From Phenylobacterium sp. (GTDB taxonomy: Bacteria; Pseudomonadota; Alphaproteobacteria; Caulobacterales; Caulobacteraceae): a stretch of DNA of 53,883 nucleotides. A program made the translations under genes and the position numbers. Of this stretch, positions 15,884-25,124 are shown piece after piece. The notes under the pieces were generated by a model that was not told the DNA's origin, did not search any database, and saw only the letters and a program-made list of their open reading frames with translations. The stretch lies in NCBI RefSeq assembly GCF_030697305.1, contig NZ_JAUYQL010000048.1, positions 1 to 53,883 of the forward strand. Reading direction: 5' to 3'. How positions within the stretch are numbered: position 1 is the first letter of the stretch; every line of letters begins with the position of its first letter.

Positions 15884-16839
15884 GCGCGAGCCGTGGCGCG
15901 CCAGGGCGTGATCATCGACGTCAGCATCTGCATCGCCAGCCCCGGGTTGCGGCGCAGGATGCGCAGCGCGCTGGGCACGAAGCCTCGGCCGAACGGGACA
16001 TAGATCCGTGCGGCGACGCCGGCCTCGGACGCGACGCTGAGCAGGCCATCGGTCTGCAGGCCGTGGATCAGCTCCAGTTCGCAGGGCGTGCCGGCTTGCT
16101 GCACCCGTGAAATCGCCTCAGCGGAAAGCGCCGCGTCGTGGCTGGCGATGGCGACGTGGGCTTGCGCGCCGGCCACGCCCTGCGCCAGCTCCAGGAAACC
16201 CTGGCGCATGTCCCGCGCAGCATCGTCCGGGTCCGGCCACTCGCCCTTGACGATCCGCACGCCGACGCCGCGCTCCAGCAGATGCTTCGCGTCGGCGAGG
16301 CTGCGCGACCACCGCCCGGGCGTGGTTACGCTGATCAGATGGGGCGGCAGCTCATGGGCAAGGTCGCTCGCGAAGGCCAGCGTCAGGTCGGCGACCTGGA
16401 TCCCATGGGAATCGCAGTGCAGTCGCACCCCCGCATCGCGCGCGGCGCGCGCCAGTTCGCGGGCGACGGCGGAGTCGAAGCGCAGCGCCGGCGGCTTGAT
16501 CGACACATAGCCGTTCCCGCCCGCCTCGCCGATACGGGCGATGGCCTGGCGGTAGACATAGGCGACCTGTTCGGGCGCGTAGGCGGGCGTGTCCCAGAAG
16601 CCGAGGGTGTTGGCCAGGCCGCGCCCGCCCAGCGCTTGGGCCACAGCCAGCGCTTCGTCCAGCGTCTCGCCGCCCACATGATCGGGCGCGAGGCGCTTCA
16701 TCGCCGGCAGCAACAGGCCGCTGGCCGTGTCGGCTAGGCCGGCCTTAAGCGCGCGCAGGCCGGATCGGGGCGCAGATGGCGGAGCGGTGTCATACAGGCG
16801 GGCCGCGTTCTGCCCATCGGGCGCGCTGGTCGGGTCCAT
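15880..16839 (-). CDS. Proline dehydrogenase-like (TIM-barrel) protein
   Basis: 319 residues resembling the FAD-dependent proline dehydrogenase barrel. Visible family-like blocks are VSIKPPALRFD, VRIVKGEWPDP (the conserved Lys-Gly strand), VAIASHDAAL (compare ATHN), ELELIHGLQ and RIYVPFGRGFVPSALRILRRNP (compare the RVYVPYG...RR.AE.P end). It is a stand-alone protein without the P5C dehydrogenase domain of PutA. Proline oxidation is the family activity, but these motifs diverge from classic PutA, so the substrate is uncertain. It lies at the end of a minus-strand run from miaA, and the ilvB promoter overlaps its 3' end. Confidence 0.75.
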   Translation of the reverse strand: MDPTSAPDGQNAARLYDTAPPSAPRSGLRALKAGLADTASGLLLPAMKRLAPDHVGGETLDEALAVAQALGGRGLANTLGFWDTPAYAPEQVAYVYRQAIARIGEAGGNGYVSIKPPALRFDSAVARELARAARDAGVRLHCDSHGIQVADLTLAFASDLAHELPPHLISVTTPGRWSRSLADAKHLLERGVGVRIVKGEWPDPDDAARDMRQGFLELAQGVAGAQAHVAIASHDAALSAEAISRVQQAGTPCELELIHGLQTDGLLSVASEAGVAARIYVPFGRGFVPSALRILRRNPGLAMQMLTSMITPWRATARA

Positions 16840-16900
16840 TCTGGCACGCTCCTCGTCGGTTCGCCGCTTGAGCGAGACGGAGAAGCAATTCCGGAACCGG

Positions 16901-17836
16901 TCAGACGCCCGAAGGCGCAGCCCCGTAGAACTTCAGCTTGAACGGGCCCCACCAAAGCACCTTGCCGAGGCCGCGAGCGGCGCGGTCGAGGGTGTCGGCG
17001 GCGTCCGACGCACGCAGGATCGCCTTCACTGCGGCGAGCATGCCGAACGCGAGCGCCTGGCACACGCCCACCGCCATCCAGTAGGCGATCCCGGGAACGT
17101 CCGGCGGCGTCTTCGCCGCGCAAGCCGCCGACGGCCCCTGCCCATAGGCGAAGGCGCGCGCCAGGGTGTAGCGCAGGGTGAGCCGCGACGGCGCGGGGTC
17201 CTCCCACACCCAGGCCTCCGGCGCCCAGGCGAAGCGCGCGCCGGCGACCTGCATGGCCGCGAACATCAAGGTGTCCTCGCCGCCGGTCTGGTTGTGGGTC
17301 GCGTCGAACGGCTGGTCGCCGCCCGGCAGCGACGCGCGGCGCAAGAGACTGTCGCCGCAGCCGTAGTAGTGGGCGATCAGCCCAGCCTCCGCGGGACCGA
17401 TGCGTGAGAAGAACGCCTCCAGATAGGCGCGGTGGCGCGTGACGCCGGGCGGAAGGCGGCCGCGCACCGGACCAAACACCGCGTCGGCGTCGAACCCTAC
17501 CTGGGCCTCAGCAAGCGCGGCCAACCAGCCTGCCGGCGCTTCCTCGTCGTCGTCGAGGAAGGCGATCAACGGCGCGCGCGCGAGGCCCAGCGCGGCGTTG
17601 CGGGCGTTGGCGACCCCGGCGCGCGGCTCGTGCAGGTAGATCACCGGGAACGGCGCCTCGGCGGCCAGCGCCTCGACCTGCGCCTGCGCCGAGGGCCGGA
17701 CGTCGTTGTCGACCACCACCAGCTCCAACGCGCCGGCTTCGAAGCCGGTCTGGGCGAGGGCGGAGCGCATGGCCACGGCCAAACCGCCCGGCCGGCGCTG
17801 GGTGGGGATGACGATGCTGATCCGCGGTTCGCTCAT
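16901..17836 (-). CDS. Glycosyltransferase family 2
   Basis: Inverting GT-A glycosyltransferase, 311 residues. The N-terminus has the sugar-nucleotide fold start ISIVIPTQRRPGGLAVAMRSAL, the block ELVVVDND, and the metal-binding acidic motif in LIAFLDDDEEAPAGWL (about residues 90-96). A GGEDTLMFAAMQVAGARFAWAPEAWVWEDP region matches the acceptor side, including the acidic ED of family members. The C-terminal part has a weakly hydrophobic stretch. Substrate unknown; an envelope polysaccharide is plausible. It starts 6 bases after the TSUP permease stop, so the two are probably co-expressed. Confidence 0.88.
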   Translation of the reverse strand: MSEPRISIVIPTQRRPGGLAVAMRSALAQTGFEAGALELVVVDNDVRPSAQAQVEALAAEAPFPVIYLHEPRAGVANARNAALGLARAPLIAFLDDDEEAPAGWLAALAEAQVGFDADAVFGPVRGRLPPGVTRHRAYLEAFFSRIGPAEAGLIAHYYGCGDSLLRRASLPGGDQPFDATHNQTGGEDTLMFAAMQVAGARFAWAPEAWVWEDPAPSRLTLRYTLARAFAYGQGPSAACAAKTPPDVPGIAYWMAVGVCQALAFGMLAAVKAILRASDAADTLDRAARGLGKVLWWGPFKLKFYGAAPSGV

Positions 17837-17842
17837 GCCTGA

Positions 17843-18631
17843 TCAGAACCATCCTTGCACGATCGCCCGCAGCGGGTTCGCCGGGTCGAGCAGCAGCTTG
17901 GCGGTCATCGCCAGCGAAATCACCACCAGCAGCGGGCGGATCAACGAATGGCCCCAGCGCATGGCGGCGTGCGAGCCCAGGTAGCCGCCGATGAACTGTC
18001 CCGCCGCCATCGCCGCCCCGACCACCCACAGCACGTGGCCTCCGCCGGCCAACACCACCATGGCGACGATATTGCTGGTCAGGTTCAGCGCCTTGGTGTG
18101 GGCGGTGGCGCGGGTCAGGCCCATCCCCATCAGGGTTACCAGGCTGAGCGCGAAGAACGAGCCTGTGCCGGGGCCAAAGAAGCCGTCGTAGAAGCCAATG
18201 GCGGCGGCCACAGAAGCGTAGGCGAGCGGCGTCAGGCGCGCGTGGGAGTCGGCGTCGCTGACTTTGGGGCCGAACAGGAAATACAGCGCGATCGCCACCA
18301 GCAACACCGGCAGCACCACCATCAACCATCGGGTGTCGGCGACGCTGAGGACGGCCGCTCCCAGCAACGCGCCGGCGGCCGTCGCCAGGATCGGGATCTT
18401 CAACGCATTGAAATCGATGCGACCGGCTCGCCAGAAATTCCACACAGCCGAGGCCGTGCCGACGCTGGACTGCACCTTGTTGGTGGCCAGCGCCGCCACC
18501 GGGTTGATCCCCGCGGCCAGCAGCGCCGGGACGGTGATCAGCCCGCCGCCGCCGGCGATGGCGTCGATGAAGCCGGCCGCCGTCGCAGCCAAGGCCAAAA
18601 GTGCGATGATCTCTGGGGCCAGATGGGTCAT
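17843..18631 (-). CDS. TSUP family (TauE/SafE) membrane transporter
   Basis: 262-residue polytopic inner-membrane protein with about eight hydrophobic segments and the two TSUP repeats. The first carries [22 protein letters not shown] and [10 protein letters not shown], the second [21 protein letters not shown] and [11 protein letters not shown]. Relatives export or import sulfite, sulfoacetate or other small organic anions; the substrate cannot be told from sequence. Its ATG overlaps the miaA stop in an ATGA junction, so translation is probably coupled to miaA. Confidence 0.9.
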   Translation of the reverse strand: MTHLAPEIIALLALAATAAGFIDAIAGGGGLITVPALLAAGINPVAALATNKVQSSVGTASAVWNFWRAGRIDFNALKIPILATAAGALLGAAVLSVADTRWLMVVLPVLLVAIALYFLFGPKVSDADSHARLTPLAYASVAAAIGFYDGFFGPGTGSFFALSLVTLMGMGLTRATAHTKALNLTSNIVAMVVLAGGGHVLWVVGAAMAAGQFIGGYLGSHAAMRWGHSLIRPLLVVISLAMTAKLLLDPANPLRAIVQGWF

Positions 18632-19551
18632 CGGTCGAAGGCCTGGTCACGGAGCTGCGCCCACTGCTCTTCAGGCTGGGTGGCGGTGAGCCTGGGCCAG
18701 TCCCCCGTCTGGTTGCGGAACCAGGTGAGCTGGCGCTTGGCGTAGTGGCGCGTCGCCTGTTTGGCGCGGGTCGTGGCGTCTTCGAGCGAGACCGTCCCGG
18801 CCAGATACGCAGCCAGGTCGCGAACGCCCAGAGCGCCCATGGCTGGCAGCGCGGGGTCCAAGTTGCGAGACGCCAAAGCGCGCACCTCTTCGAGCGCGCC
18901 GGCCGCCAACATAGAGTCGAAGCGTGCGTCGCAACGGGCGTAGAGCGCCTCGCGCGGCGGGTCGAGCACCACCCCGCGCCAGGAGCCGGAGGCGAGGACG
19001 GGCTGTGTGTCGGCCTGCCAGTCGCTGATCGAGCGGCCTGTCGAGCGGGCCACCTCCAAGGCGCGGACCAGCCGCTGCCGATCGCCCGGCGCGATGCGCA
19101 TCTGCGCCTGGGGATCCAGCGTGCGCAGATCGTCGCGCACCGCGTCCTCGCCGCTCGTGTCGTAGCGCGCCTCGGCGGCCAGCCGCGCCGCGCCGGGAAC
19201 CACCGGGATCTCGGCCAGGCCGTCGGTTAGCGCGCGGAAGTAGAGGCCCGTCCCCCCGACCACGACGGCAGGTTTGTCGCGCGCGGCGAGCTCGTCCAGC
19301 ACCTGCGTCGCGGCGCGCAGCCAGCGACCCGTCGACCAGGCCTCGGCGGCGTCGGCGATCCCGAACAGGTGGTGAGGCGCCTGGGCCTCCTCGGCGGCGT
19401 CGGGGCGCGCGCTCAGCACGCGCAGATCGGCGTAGAGCTGCATGGAATCGGCGTTGAGGATCTCGGCCCCGGTCTCGCGCGCCAGCGCCAGGGCGAGCGC
19501 CGACTTGCCGCTTGCGGTGGGGCCGGCGATGAGCCAGATGCGGGGCTCCAT
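18628..19551 (-). CDS. miaA: tRNA dimethylallyltransferase MiaA
   Basis: Transfers a dimethylallyl group to A37 of tRNAs that read codons starting with U. From the ATG at 19551 it has 307 residues, the usual length. The P-loop is [15 protein letters not shown] at about 10-24; then come [35 protein letters not shown], and a C-terminal [15 protein letters not shown] motif typical of the family. A longer open frame upstream is the antisense of serB and should be ignored. The start codon overlaps that of divergent serB by two bases. Its substrate, dimethylallyl diphosphate, comes from the pathway begun by dxs further along the window. Confidence 0.96.
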   Translation of the reverse strand: MEPRIWLIAGPTASGKSALALALARETGAEILNADSMQLYADLRVLSARPDAAEEAQAPHHLFGIADAAEAWSTGRWLRAATQVLDELAARDKPAVVVGGTGLYFRALTDGLAEIPVVPGAARLAAEARYDTSGEDAVRDDLRTLDPQAQMRIAPGDRQRLVRALEVARSTGRSISDWQADTQPVLASGSWRGVVLDPPREALYARCDARFDSMLAAGALEEVRALASRNLDPALPAMGALGVRDLAAYLAGTVSLEDATTRAKQATRHYAKRQLTWFRNQTGDWPRLTATQPEEQWAQLRDQAFDR

Positions 19552-20443
19552 GCAGCTCGCCCTAACCCTCGTCAGCCCCGACCCGGACGCCGGCGCCGCC
19601 GCCGTGTCCATCCTGCCCGCAGCGCTCGCAGGCGCCGGAGCGCGCGTCAAGGAGCCCCGCGCATTGGGCCCCGGGGCCATCGACCTGTTGATCGAGGGCG
19701 AGGACATCGCCGCGGTCCGCGCCGCCGCCGAAACCGCCCTGATCGGACGCCCGGTCGACATCTGCGTGCAGCCCTGGGACGGGCGGCGCAAGCGGCTGCT
19801 GATCGCCGACATGGATTCCACCATCATCGGCTGCGAATGCCTCGACGAGCTCGCCGATTTCGCCGGCGTCAAGGCCGAGGTCTCAGCGATCACCGAGCGG
19901 GCGATGCGCGGCGAACTGGCGTTCGAGGGCGCGTTGCGCGAGCGGGTGGCGATGCTCAAGGGCCTGCCGCTTGGCGCGCTTCAACAGGCCTACGACGAGC
20001 GGGTGCGGCTGAACCCAGGCGCGCGGACGCTGGTTCGGACCATGGGGACGGGCGGCGCGCGCTGCGTGCTGGTCTCCGGCGGCTTCTCCTTCTTCACCGG
20101 ACGGGTCGCAAAGGCGGCCGGCTTCCATGCCGATCGCGCCAATACGCTGGGCGAGGGGGCAGGCGCCCTGGACGGCACGGTGGGTGAGCCGATCCTCGGT
20201 CGTGAAGCCAAGCTCTCGGCCCTGCAGTACGAGGCCGCGGGGGTCGACGCACCGCTCTCGGCGACCCTGGCGATCGGCGACGGGGCCAACGACCTGGCGA
20301 TGATCGAGGCGGCTGGCCTGGGCGTCGCCTATCGCGCCAAGCCGATCGTCGCGGCGCAGGCCGACGCCAAGGTGGACCATGCCGACCTGACCGCTCTGCT
20401 CTATTTCCAGGGCTATCGCGCCGCCGAATTCGTCACGGACTGA
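19550..20443 (+). CDS. serB: Phosphoserine phosphatase SerB
   Basis: HAD-superfamily enzyme for the last step of serine synthesis. From ATG 19550 it has 297 residues: an N-terminal ACT-like domain ([19 protein letters not shown]), then the catalytic core with the nucleophile motif [21 protein letters not shown], motif [17 protein letters not shown] and motif [30 protein letters not shown]. The frame is open upstream, but that part is antisense to miaA. Start chosen because family similarity begins here, although it shares two bases with the miaA start codon. It is followed 4 bases later by a HAD phosphatase. Confidence 0.94.
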   Translation: MQLALTLVSPDPDAGAAAVSILPAALAGAGARVKEPRALGPGAIDLLIEGEDIAAVRAAAETALIGRPVDICVQPWDGRRKRLLIADMDSTIIGCECLDELADFAGVKAEVSAITERAMRGELAFEGALRERVAMLKGLPLGALQQAYDERVRLNPGARTLVRTMGTGGARCVLVSGGFSFFTGRVAKAAGFHADRANTLGEGAGALDGTVGEPILGREAKLSALQYEAAGVDAPLSATLAIGDGANDLAMIEAAGLGVAYRAKPIVAAQADAKVDHADLTALLYFQGYRAAEFVTD

Positions 20444-20447
20444 GGCG

Positions 20448-21119
20448 ATGAGCCTGCCGCGTCCCGTCCGCGCCGTGGTGTTCGACATGGACGGCCTGCT
20501 GGTCGACAGCGAAACCCTGGTGTTCGCAGCGCTGCAGGGCGCCGCGGCCGGCATCGACGGCGAGCTGCCGTTCGAGACCTTCCAGCGCATGGTCGGTTTG
20601 CCGCAGGCGGCAAGCGACCTGATCCTGCTCGAGCACTTCGGGTCGTCGTTCTCGCTGGAGGGCTTTCGTGACGAGGTCCGCGAGCGCATGCACGAGGCGC
20701 TTGTGGCTGGAGCCTGTCTGAAGGCCGGCGTGGTCGAGCTGCTGGATCACCTGGACCAGATCGGCCTGCCGTGCGCCATCGCTACCTCGTCGAGCCTGGA
20801 GTCGGTGGGGCGGACGCTTGGACCGAGCGGCCTCGTCCCACGCTTCCGGGCGCTGATAACCCGCGACGTGATCATCCACGGAAAACCGCACCCGGAGCCA
20901 TTCCTGCGCGCCGCTGAGGCCCTGGACGTCGATCCGGCCGACTGCCTGGCGCTGGAGGACTCGCACAACGGGGTGCGCGCCGCCCACGCCGCCGGGATGA
21001 TGACCATCATGGTGCCGGACCTGCTGGATCCGACCGAAGAGATGCAGGCCCTCTGCGTGCGCATCGCGGCCGACCTGCACGAGGTCGAGGCGCTGCTGCG
21101 CGACGGTGCGAGCGTTTGA
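20448..21119 (+). CDS. HAD-like phosphatase (phosphoglucomutase/PGPase subfamily)
   Basis: 223 residues. HAD motif I is VVFDMDGLLVDSE at about 10-22, motif II is IATSSS near the middle, the motif III Lys is in HGKPHPEPFL, and motif IV is CLALEDSHNGVRAAHAAGM. The cap insertion after motif I and the SHNG signature fit the beta-phosphoglucomutase-like group, whose members dephosphorylate many sugar or nucleotide phosphates; the substrate is not predictable. It lies 4 bases downstream of serB, so they are probably co-transcribed. Confidence 0.9.
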   Translation: MSLPRPVRAVVFDMDGLLVDSETLVFAALQGAAAGIDGELPFETFQRMVGLPQAASDLILLEHFGSSFSLEGFRDEVRERMHEALVAGACLKAGVVELLDHLDQIGLPCAIATSSSLESVGRTLGPSGLVPRFRALITRDVIIHGKPHPEPFLRAAEALDVDPADCLALEDSHNGVRAAHAAGMMTIMVPDLLDPTEEMQALCVRIAADLHEVEALLRDGASV

Positions 21120-21121
21120 GC

Positions 21122-21262
21122 GAGGGGGCATGCCCCCTCCGTCTTTCGCCTGCGGCGAAATCCACCTCCCCCGCTTCGCAAGGGAGGAGCTTGCACACTT
21201 CGCTCCTCCCCGTGCAACGGGGGAGGCGGCGCGCCCCGCTTGGGGCGTGACGGAGGGGGCGT
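21122..21262. repeat. Cluster of GC-rich palindromes between HAD and VOC genes
   Basis: Starts with the 18-base perfect palindrome GAGGGGGCATGCCCCCTC (21122-21139). Then come TTTCGCC/GGCGAAA, CCTCCC/GGGAGG and CCCCG/CGGGG hairpins. GCCCCCTCCGTC near the left end is repeated inverted as GACGGAGGGGGC near the right end (about 21249-21260). The gap separates convergent genes, so it may end transcription both ways. It looks like a dispersed intergenic repeat of high-GC alpha-proteobacteria. Confidence 0.7.
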
Positions 21263-21266
21263 TACG

Positions 21267-21650
21267 TCAGCCCGACGCCCCATACGGCCGGGTGATCACT
21301 TCCAACACGTGGCCGTCGGGGTCGAGGAAGTAGACGCCGCGACCGCCGTCATTGCGGTTGATCTCACCCGAACGCGTGCGGGCAGGGTCGGCCCAGTACT
21401 CCAGGCCGCGCGCCTCGATGCGCGCGAAGACGCCGTCGAACTCGGCCTCGCTGGTCAGGAAGGCGTAGTGCTGGACGGTGACGGCCTCGTCTTGCTGGTA
21501 GAAGTCGAGCGACACGCTGTTGTCCATCTCCACCACCATGAAATGGTAGAACGCCACCGGATCCGGCCGGCCCAGCATCTGGGCCAGGAACGCCGACGAC
21601 CGGTGCTTGTCGCTGCACCAGACGATGGTGTGGTTCAACTGCACGCTCAT
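21267..21650 (-). CDS. VOC family (glyoxalase-fold) protein
   Basis: 127 residues with paired beta-alpha-beta-beta-beta modules: LNHTIVWCSDKHRSSAFLAQMLGRP at the start, VSLDFYQQDE in the middle, and GGRGVYFLDPDGHVLEVITRPYG at the end. Candidate metal ligands are the first His (about 6), a mid-protein His/Gln (VQHYAFL) and the late Glu (HVLEVI). These proteins include lyases, isomerases and dioxygenases; the substrate is unknown. It converges on the HAD phosphatase across a palindromic repeat cluster and lies downstream of hflC. Confidence 0.87.
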   Translation of the reverse strand: MSVQLNHTIVWCSDKHRSSAFLAQMLGRPDPVAFYHFMVVEMDNSVSLDFYQQDEAVTVQHYAFLTSEAEFDGVFARIEARGLEYWADPARTRSGEINRNDGGRGVYFLDPDGHVLEVITRPYGASG

Positions 21651-21742
21651 GACGACCGCTCCGTGATGCGGAGGCAGGATAGGTCGATCTGAGGCGTTCC
21701 TCCAACCTGTCGAATCCGGCTCTCGCCGGGAGGGGCGGGCGC

Positions 21743-22633
21743 CTACTTGGCGCCGGGCCCGCGGTCGAAGTAGCGGAAGAAGGCGCTGTCGGGGGAGAGC
21801 ACCATCGTCGTGTCCCCCTGGCCGAGAGAAGCCTCATAGGCCTGCATCGAGCGGTAGAAGCTTGCGAAGCTCGGGTCCTTGCCGAAGCTGTCGGCGAAGA
21901 TCCTCGTCCGCTGGCTGTCGCCTTCGCCTCGGGTGCTTTCGGCGACTTCGGTGGCGGTGGCCAAGGTGATCGCCACTTCCTTGTCGGCCGAGGCGATGAT
22001 CTCGCGCTTCTGCTGCTCGCCGACCGCACGGATCTGCGCGGCTTCCTGCTGACGCGAGGTCTGCATGCGGCGGTAGACGGCGGCCTGGTTGGCGGCGGGC
22101 AGGTCGGCGCGCTTGATGCGCACGTCGATGACGCTGATCCCCAGGCGCGAGGAGGCGGCGCGCCGGCTGACGTCGATGCGGGTCTGGCGGACCAGCTCGG
22201 CGCGGCGCCCGGAGATGATCTCGTTGGAGGTCGCCGAACCCAGGGTCTGGCGCAACGCCGAATTCAGCAGTCGCTCGATGCGGTCGGCCGCGGTGCGGTC
22301 GTCGCGCAGGGTACGATAGTACTGCAGCGGGTCGTTGATGCGGTAGCGGATGAAGGCGTCGACCACCAGGCGCTCCTGGTCGGCGGCGATGATCTCTTCC
22401 TGATCGGCTTCCAGCGACAGGTTGCGGCGGTCCAACTTCTTCACGTTCTCCATGAACGGGACCTTGGCGTGCAGGCCCGCCTGCTGGCGGCCGGGCTGGT
22501 TGATCACCCGCACGGGCTCGCCGAAGCGGAGCACGAGAGCCTGCTCACGCTGTTCGACGACGAACAGGGTGTTGGCGAGCACGATCACCACGAGGATGGC
22601 CAGGATCGCCCAGCCGGTGAGGCGGCGGTTCAT
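21743..22633 (-). CDS. hflC: Protease modulator HflC
   Basis: SPFH/prohibitin-family membrane protein that with HflK forms a large cage around FtsH and controls its access to membrane substrates. It has 296 residues: an N-terminal membrane anchor at about 7-25 (WAILAILVVIVLANTLFVV), the SPFH domain (EQREQALVLRFGEPVRV, DRRNLSLEADQEEIIAADQERLVVDAFIRYRI), a long helical segment (RRMQTSRQQEAAQIRAVGEQQKREIIASADKE) and a C-terminal YDRGPGAK-type tail. Its ATG overlaps the hflK stop. Confidence 0.95.
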   Translation of the reverse strand: MNRRLTGWAILAILVVIVLANTLFVVEQREQALVLRFGEPVRVINQPGRQQAGLHAKVPFMENVKKLDRRNLSLEADQEEIIAADQERLVVDAFIRYRINDPLQYYRTLRDDRTAADRIERLLNSALRQTLGSATSNEIISGRRAELVRQTRIDVSRRAASSRLGISVIDVRIKRADLPAANQAAVYRRMQTSRQQEAAQIRAVGEQQKREIIASADKEVAITLATATEVAESTRGEGDSQRTRIFADSFGKDPSFASFYRSMQAYEASLGQGDTTMVLSPDSAFFRYFDRGPGAK

Positions 22634-23841
22634 GGGCTTACTCCGGTGTCGACTGGCGCAGCCGGAACGGGGACCGGAATCGGGGCCGCCTGCGGCGTCG
22701 GTCCAGGCGCGGCCGGATCGAGCGAGCGTGACGGCGCGGTCTGGGCGCGCGCGCGGAAGACGTCGGGCGGCAGAATGATCGGCGCGGACGCGCCCTTGCC
22801 GTCGACGATGACCTTGTTGGACCGGGCGAGCACCCTCTGCATGGTCTCCAGATACAAGCGTTCGCGGGTCACGGCTGGGGCGCGGCGATATTCCACCAGG
22901 ATCTGGTTGAAGCGCGCAGAGTCGCCCAGCGCCTCGCGCACCGCCTGTTCGCGGTAGCCTTGCGCCGACTGGGTGATGCGCGAGGCGTCGCCCTTGGCTT
23001 CATTGATCACCCGGTTGCGATAGGTGTTGGCTTCGTTGATCGCCGACTCGGCGTCCTGTCCGGCGTTGGCGACTTCACGGAACGCGGCGACCACTTCCTG
23101 CGGCGGGTTGGCGCTGCGGATCTGCACTTCGACGACGTTCACGCCGGCGCTCCAGCCGTCGAGCGTGCGCTGCATCAGTTCGGCGGCCTGCAGCTGGACC
23201 TGGCCGCGGCCGCGGGTCAGCACCTGCTGCAGAGGCGTCTTGCCGATCACCTCGCGCATCGAACTCTCGGCCACGGCCTTCACCGCGTCTTCGGGCGAGC
23301 GCAGGGTGAACAGGTATTTGGACGCGTCGGACACGCGCCAGGTGACGCTGAAGTCCAGGTCGATGATGTTCTCGTCCCCGGTCAGCATCAGGCTTTCTTC
23401 GGGGATGTCCGCGCCGGCCGAGCCGCCGACGTCGATGCGGTTCAGGCTGGTCACCGCGACCTTCTCGACCCGTTCCAGCGGCGCGGGCAGGTGGTAGCGC
23501 AGACCCGGCGTCTCGGAGCGCGAATAGGACCCGAAGGTGGTGACCACGCCTTCTTCGTTGGGCTGGATCACATAGATGCCGGAGGCGGCCCAGAGCGCGA
23601 ATGCGACGCCGGCGATGGCGACCACCGCGCCGGGACGAACACCGCCGCCGCCGGGACCGCCGAACAGGCCGCGAAGCCGCCGCTGCAGGCGCTCCAGCGC
23701 CGCGGTCAGGTCGGAGCCTTCAGGGCGGCGTGGACCGCGTCCTGGCCCTTGCGGGCGTCGGGACTGATTGCGGCGATCACCGTCGTCCCCCTGCGGGGGC
23801 GAGCCCCAGGGGCCGGGATTGGCATTGTCGTTCCAGGGCAT
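22630..23841 (-). CDS. hflK: Protease modulator HflK
   Basis: Partner of HflC in the FtsH-associated SPFH cage. From the ATG at 23841 it has 403 residues. It has the characteristic Gly/Pro/Arg/Asn-rich cytoplasmic start (MPWNDNANPGPWGSPPQGDD), a membrane segment at about 70-88 (AVVAIAGVAFALWAASGIYVI), the SPFH domain (QPNEEGVVTTFGSYSR, ENIIDLDFSVTWRV) and a helical region. It ends in an Ala/Pro-rich tail. The frame opens 38 codons earlier, but the family start MPW favours this Met. It overlaps hflC by 4 bases and is divergent from the Mrp gene. Confidence 0.94.
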   Translation of the reverse strand: MPWNDNANPGPWGSPPQGDDGDRRNQSRRPQGPGRGPRRPEGSDLTAALERLQRRLRGLFGGPGGGGVRPGAVVAIAGVAFALWAASGIYVIQPNEEGVVTTFGSYSRSETPGLRYHLPAPLERVEKVAVTSLNRIDVGGSAGADIPEESLMLTGDENIIDLDFSVTWRVSDASKYLFTLRSPEDAVKAVAESSMREVIGKTPLQQVLTRGRGQVQLQAAELMQRTLDGWSAGVNVVEVQIRSANPPQEVVAAFREVANAGQDAESAINEANTYRNRVINEAKGDASRITQSAQGYREQAVREALGDSARFNQILVEYRRAPAVTRERLYLETMQRVLARSNKVIVDGKGASAPIILPPDVFRARAQTAPSRSLDPAAPGPTPQAAPIPVPVPAAPVDTGVSP

Positions 23842-23963
23842 AAGCCGTCGCGTCTCGTTCGTATGTCCCGCGCGGCTGCGTCGTCGGCCCGGAGGGGCTT
23901 GTAAACCGGCGCTGTCGCCCGGATATGAGACCCCTTGATGGTCAAAGCAAGACATAGCCGCGC

Positions 23964-25082
23964 ATGAATACCTCGCAGGGTCCCGATCGCGCTGAAGTGC
24001 TGGCCGCGCTGGACGGCGTGCGCGACCCGCGATCTGGATTGGGGTTGTCCGCCGCGGGCCTCGTGCGAGGCCTCGTGCTGTCGCCCGGCCGCGCGGCCTT
24101 CATGCTGGAGGTCCCTGCCGCCGACGCCGAACTCTACGCGCCGGTGCGCGAGGCCGCCGAACGCGCCCTGGCCGGAGCGCCTGGCGTCGACAGGGCCCAG
24201 GTGGTGCTGACCAGCGAAGCCCCGGCGCCAGCCCCGCCGGCGCCAGGCGTGACCCGGGTTCGCAAGGGGGCGCGGGTCTCGCAAGATCCCCAGGCCGCTG
24301 CGCCGCCGCCTCCCGACGTCGAACGCCCGGCCTACGTGCGCCGGGTGATCGCGGTCGCCAGCGGCAAGGGCGGGGTGGGCAAGTCGACCATCGCGGTCAA
24401 CCTGGCCGCGGCGTTTGCTCAGATGGGCCTGGCTGTCGGCCTGCTGGACGCCGACGTCTACGGCCCCTCGGCCCCGCGCATGCTGGGCGTCGAAGGCGAG
24501 CCGGCGTTCGGGCCCGACAAGAAGCTGCACCCGCTGCAGGCGTGGGGCATGAAGGTCATGTCCATCGGCTTCCTGGTCGACGAGGGCGCGCCGATGATCT
24601 GGCGTGGGCCGATGGCCTCGTCCGCCGTGCGGCAGATGACCCACGACGTCGCCTGGGGGAGCGAGGACGCGCCGCTGGACGTGCTGGTGGTCGACATGCC
24701 GCCGGGCACCGGCGACATTCAGCTGACGCTGGTGCAGAAATTGAAGCTGGACGGGGTGGTCGTTGTCTCGACCCCTCAGGAGATCGCGCTGATCGACGCG
24801 CGCCGGGCGGCTGCGATGTTCGCCAAGACCGCGACGCCGATCCTGGGCGTCATCCAGAACATGGCCTACTTCGCCGATCCGGCTGGCGGCGCCCCGATCT
24901 ACATCTTCGGCGAAGGCGGGGCGAAGACCGAGGCCGAGCGACTGGGCGTGCCGTTCCTGGGCGAGATCCCGCTGGAGACGGCGCTGCGCGCCGCCTGCGA
25001 CGCCGGACGGCCGTTCATCCTGGACTTCCCCGACAGCCCCGCCGCCAAGGCCTTCGCCGAGATCGCCCGCAAGCTGGCGTGA
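23964..25082 (+). CDS. mrp: Mrp/ApbC-type iron-sulfur carrier P-loop ATPase
   Basis: Cytoplasmic MinD-like ATPase of the Mrp/Nbp35 group, thought to carry Fe-S clusters to target proteins. Of the 372 residues, about 1-95 are a MIP18/DUF59 domain (VLAALDGVRDPRSGLGLSAAGLVRGL). After an Ala/Pro linker the deviant Walker A VASGKGGVGKSTIAVNLAAAF lies at about 133-153, followed by LLDADVYGPSAPRMLG, VDMPPGTGDIQLTL and VVSTPQEIALIDARRA. The usual Cys-x-x-Cys after the NM(A/S)YF motif is absent (QNMAYFADPAGGAPIYIFG). It is divergent from hflK. Confidence 0.93.
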   Translation: MNTSQGPDRAEVLAALDGVRDPRSGLGLSAAGLVRGLVLSPGRAAFMLEVPAADAELYAPVREAAERALAGAPGVDRAQVVLTSEAPAPAPPAPGVTRVRKGARVSQDPQAAAPPPPDVERPAYVRRVIAVASGKGGVGKSTIAVNLAAAFAQMGLAVGLLDADVYGPSAPRMLGVEGEPAFGPDKKLHPLQAWGMKVMSIGFLVDEGAPMIWRGPMASSAVRQMTHDVAWGSEDAPLDVLVVDMPPGTGDIQLTLVQKLKLDGVVVVSTPQEIALIDARRAAAMFAKTATPILGVIQNMAYFADPAGGAPIYIFGEGGAKTEAERLGVPFLGEIPLETALRAACDAGRPFILDFPDSPAAKAFAEIARKLA

Positions 25083-25092
25083 GCTCCGAGTC

Positions 25093-25112
25093 CGTCTCCC
25101 GCAAGGGAGAAG
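25093..25112. terminator. Hairpin between convergent mrp and SDR genes
   Basis: TCTCCC-GCA-GGGAGA-like hairpin (TCTCCCGCAAGGGAGA) in the 42-bp gap between two convergent genes. It lacks a U-run. It resembles the short TCTCCCGCAAGGGAGAAGG repeats common between genes in these genomes. Confidence 0.4.
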
Positions 25113-25124
25113 GACGCGACGACC

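Noticed and set aside
19552-19959. N-terminal extension of MiaA (Ser/Ala/Arg-rich)
   Set aside because: Antisense to serB; the MiaA P-loop begins right after the ATG at 19551.
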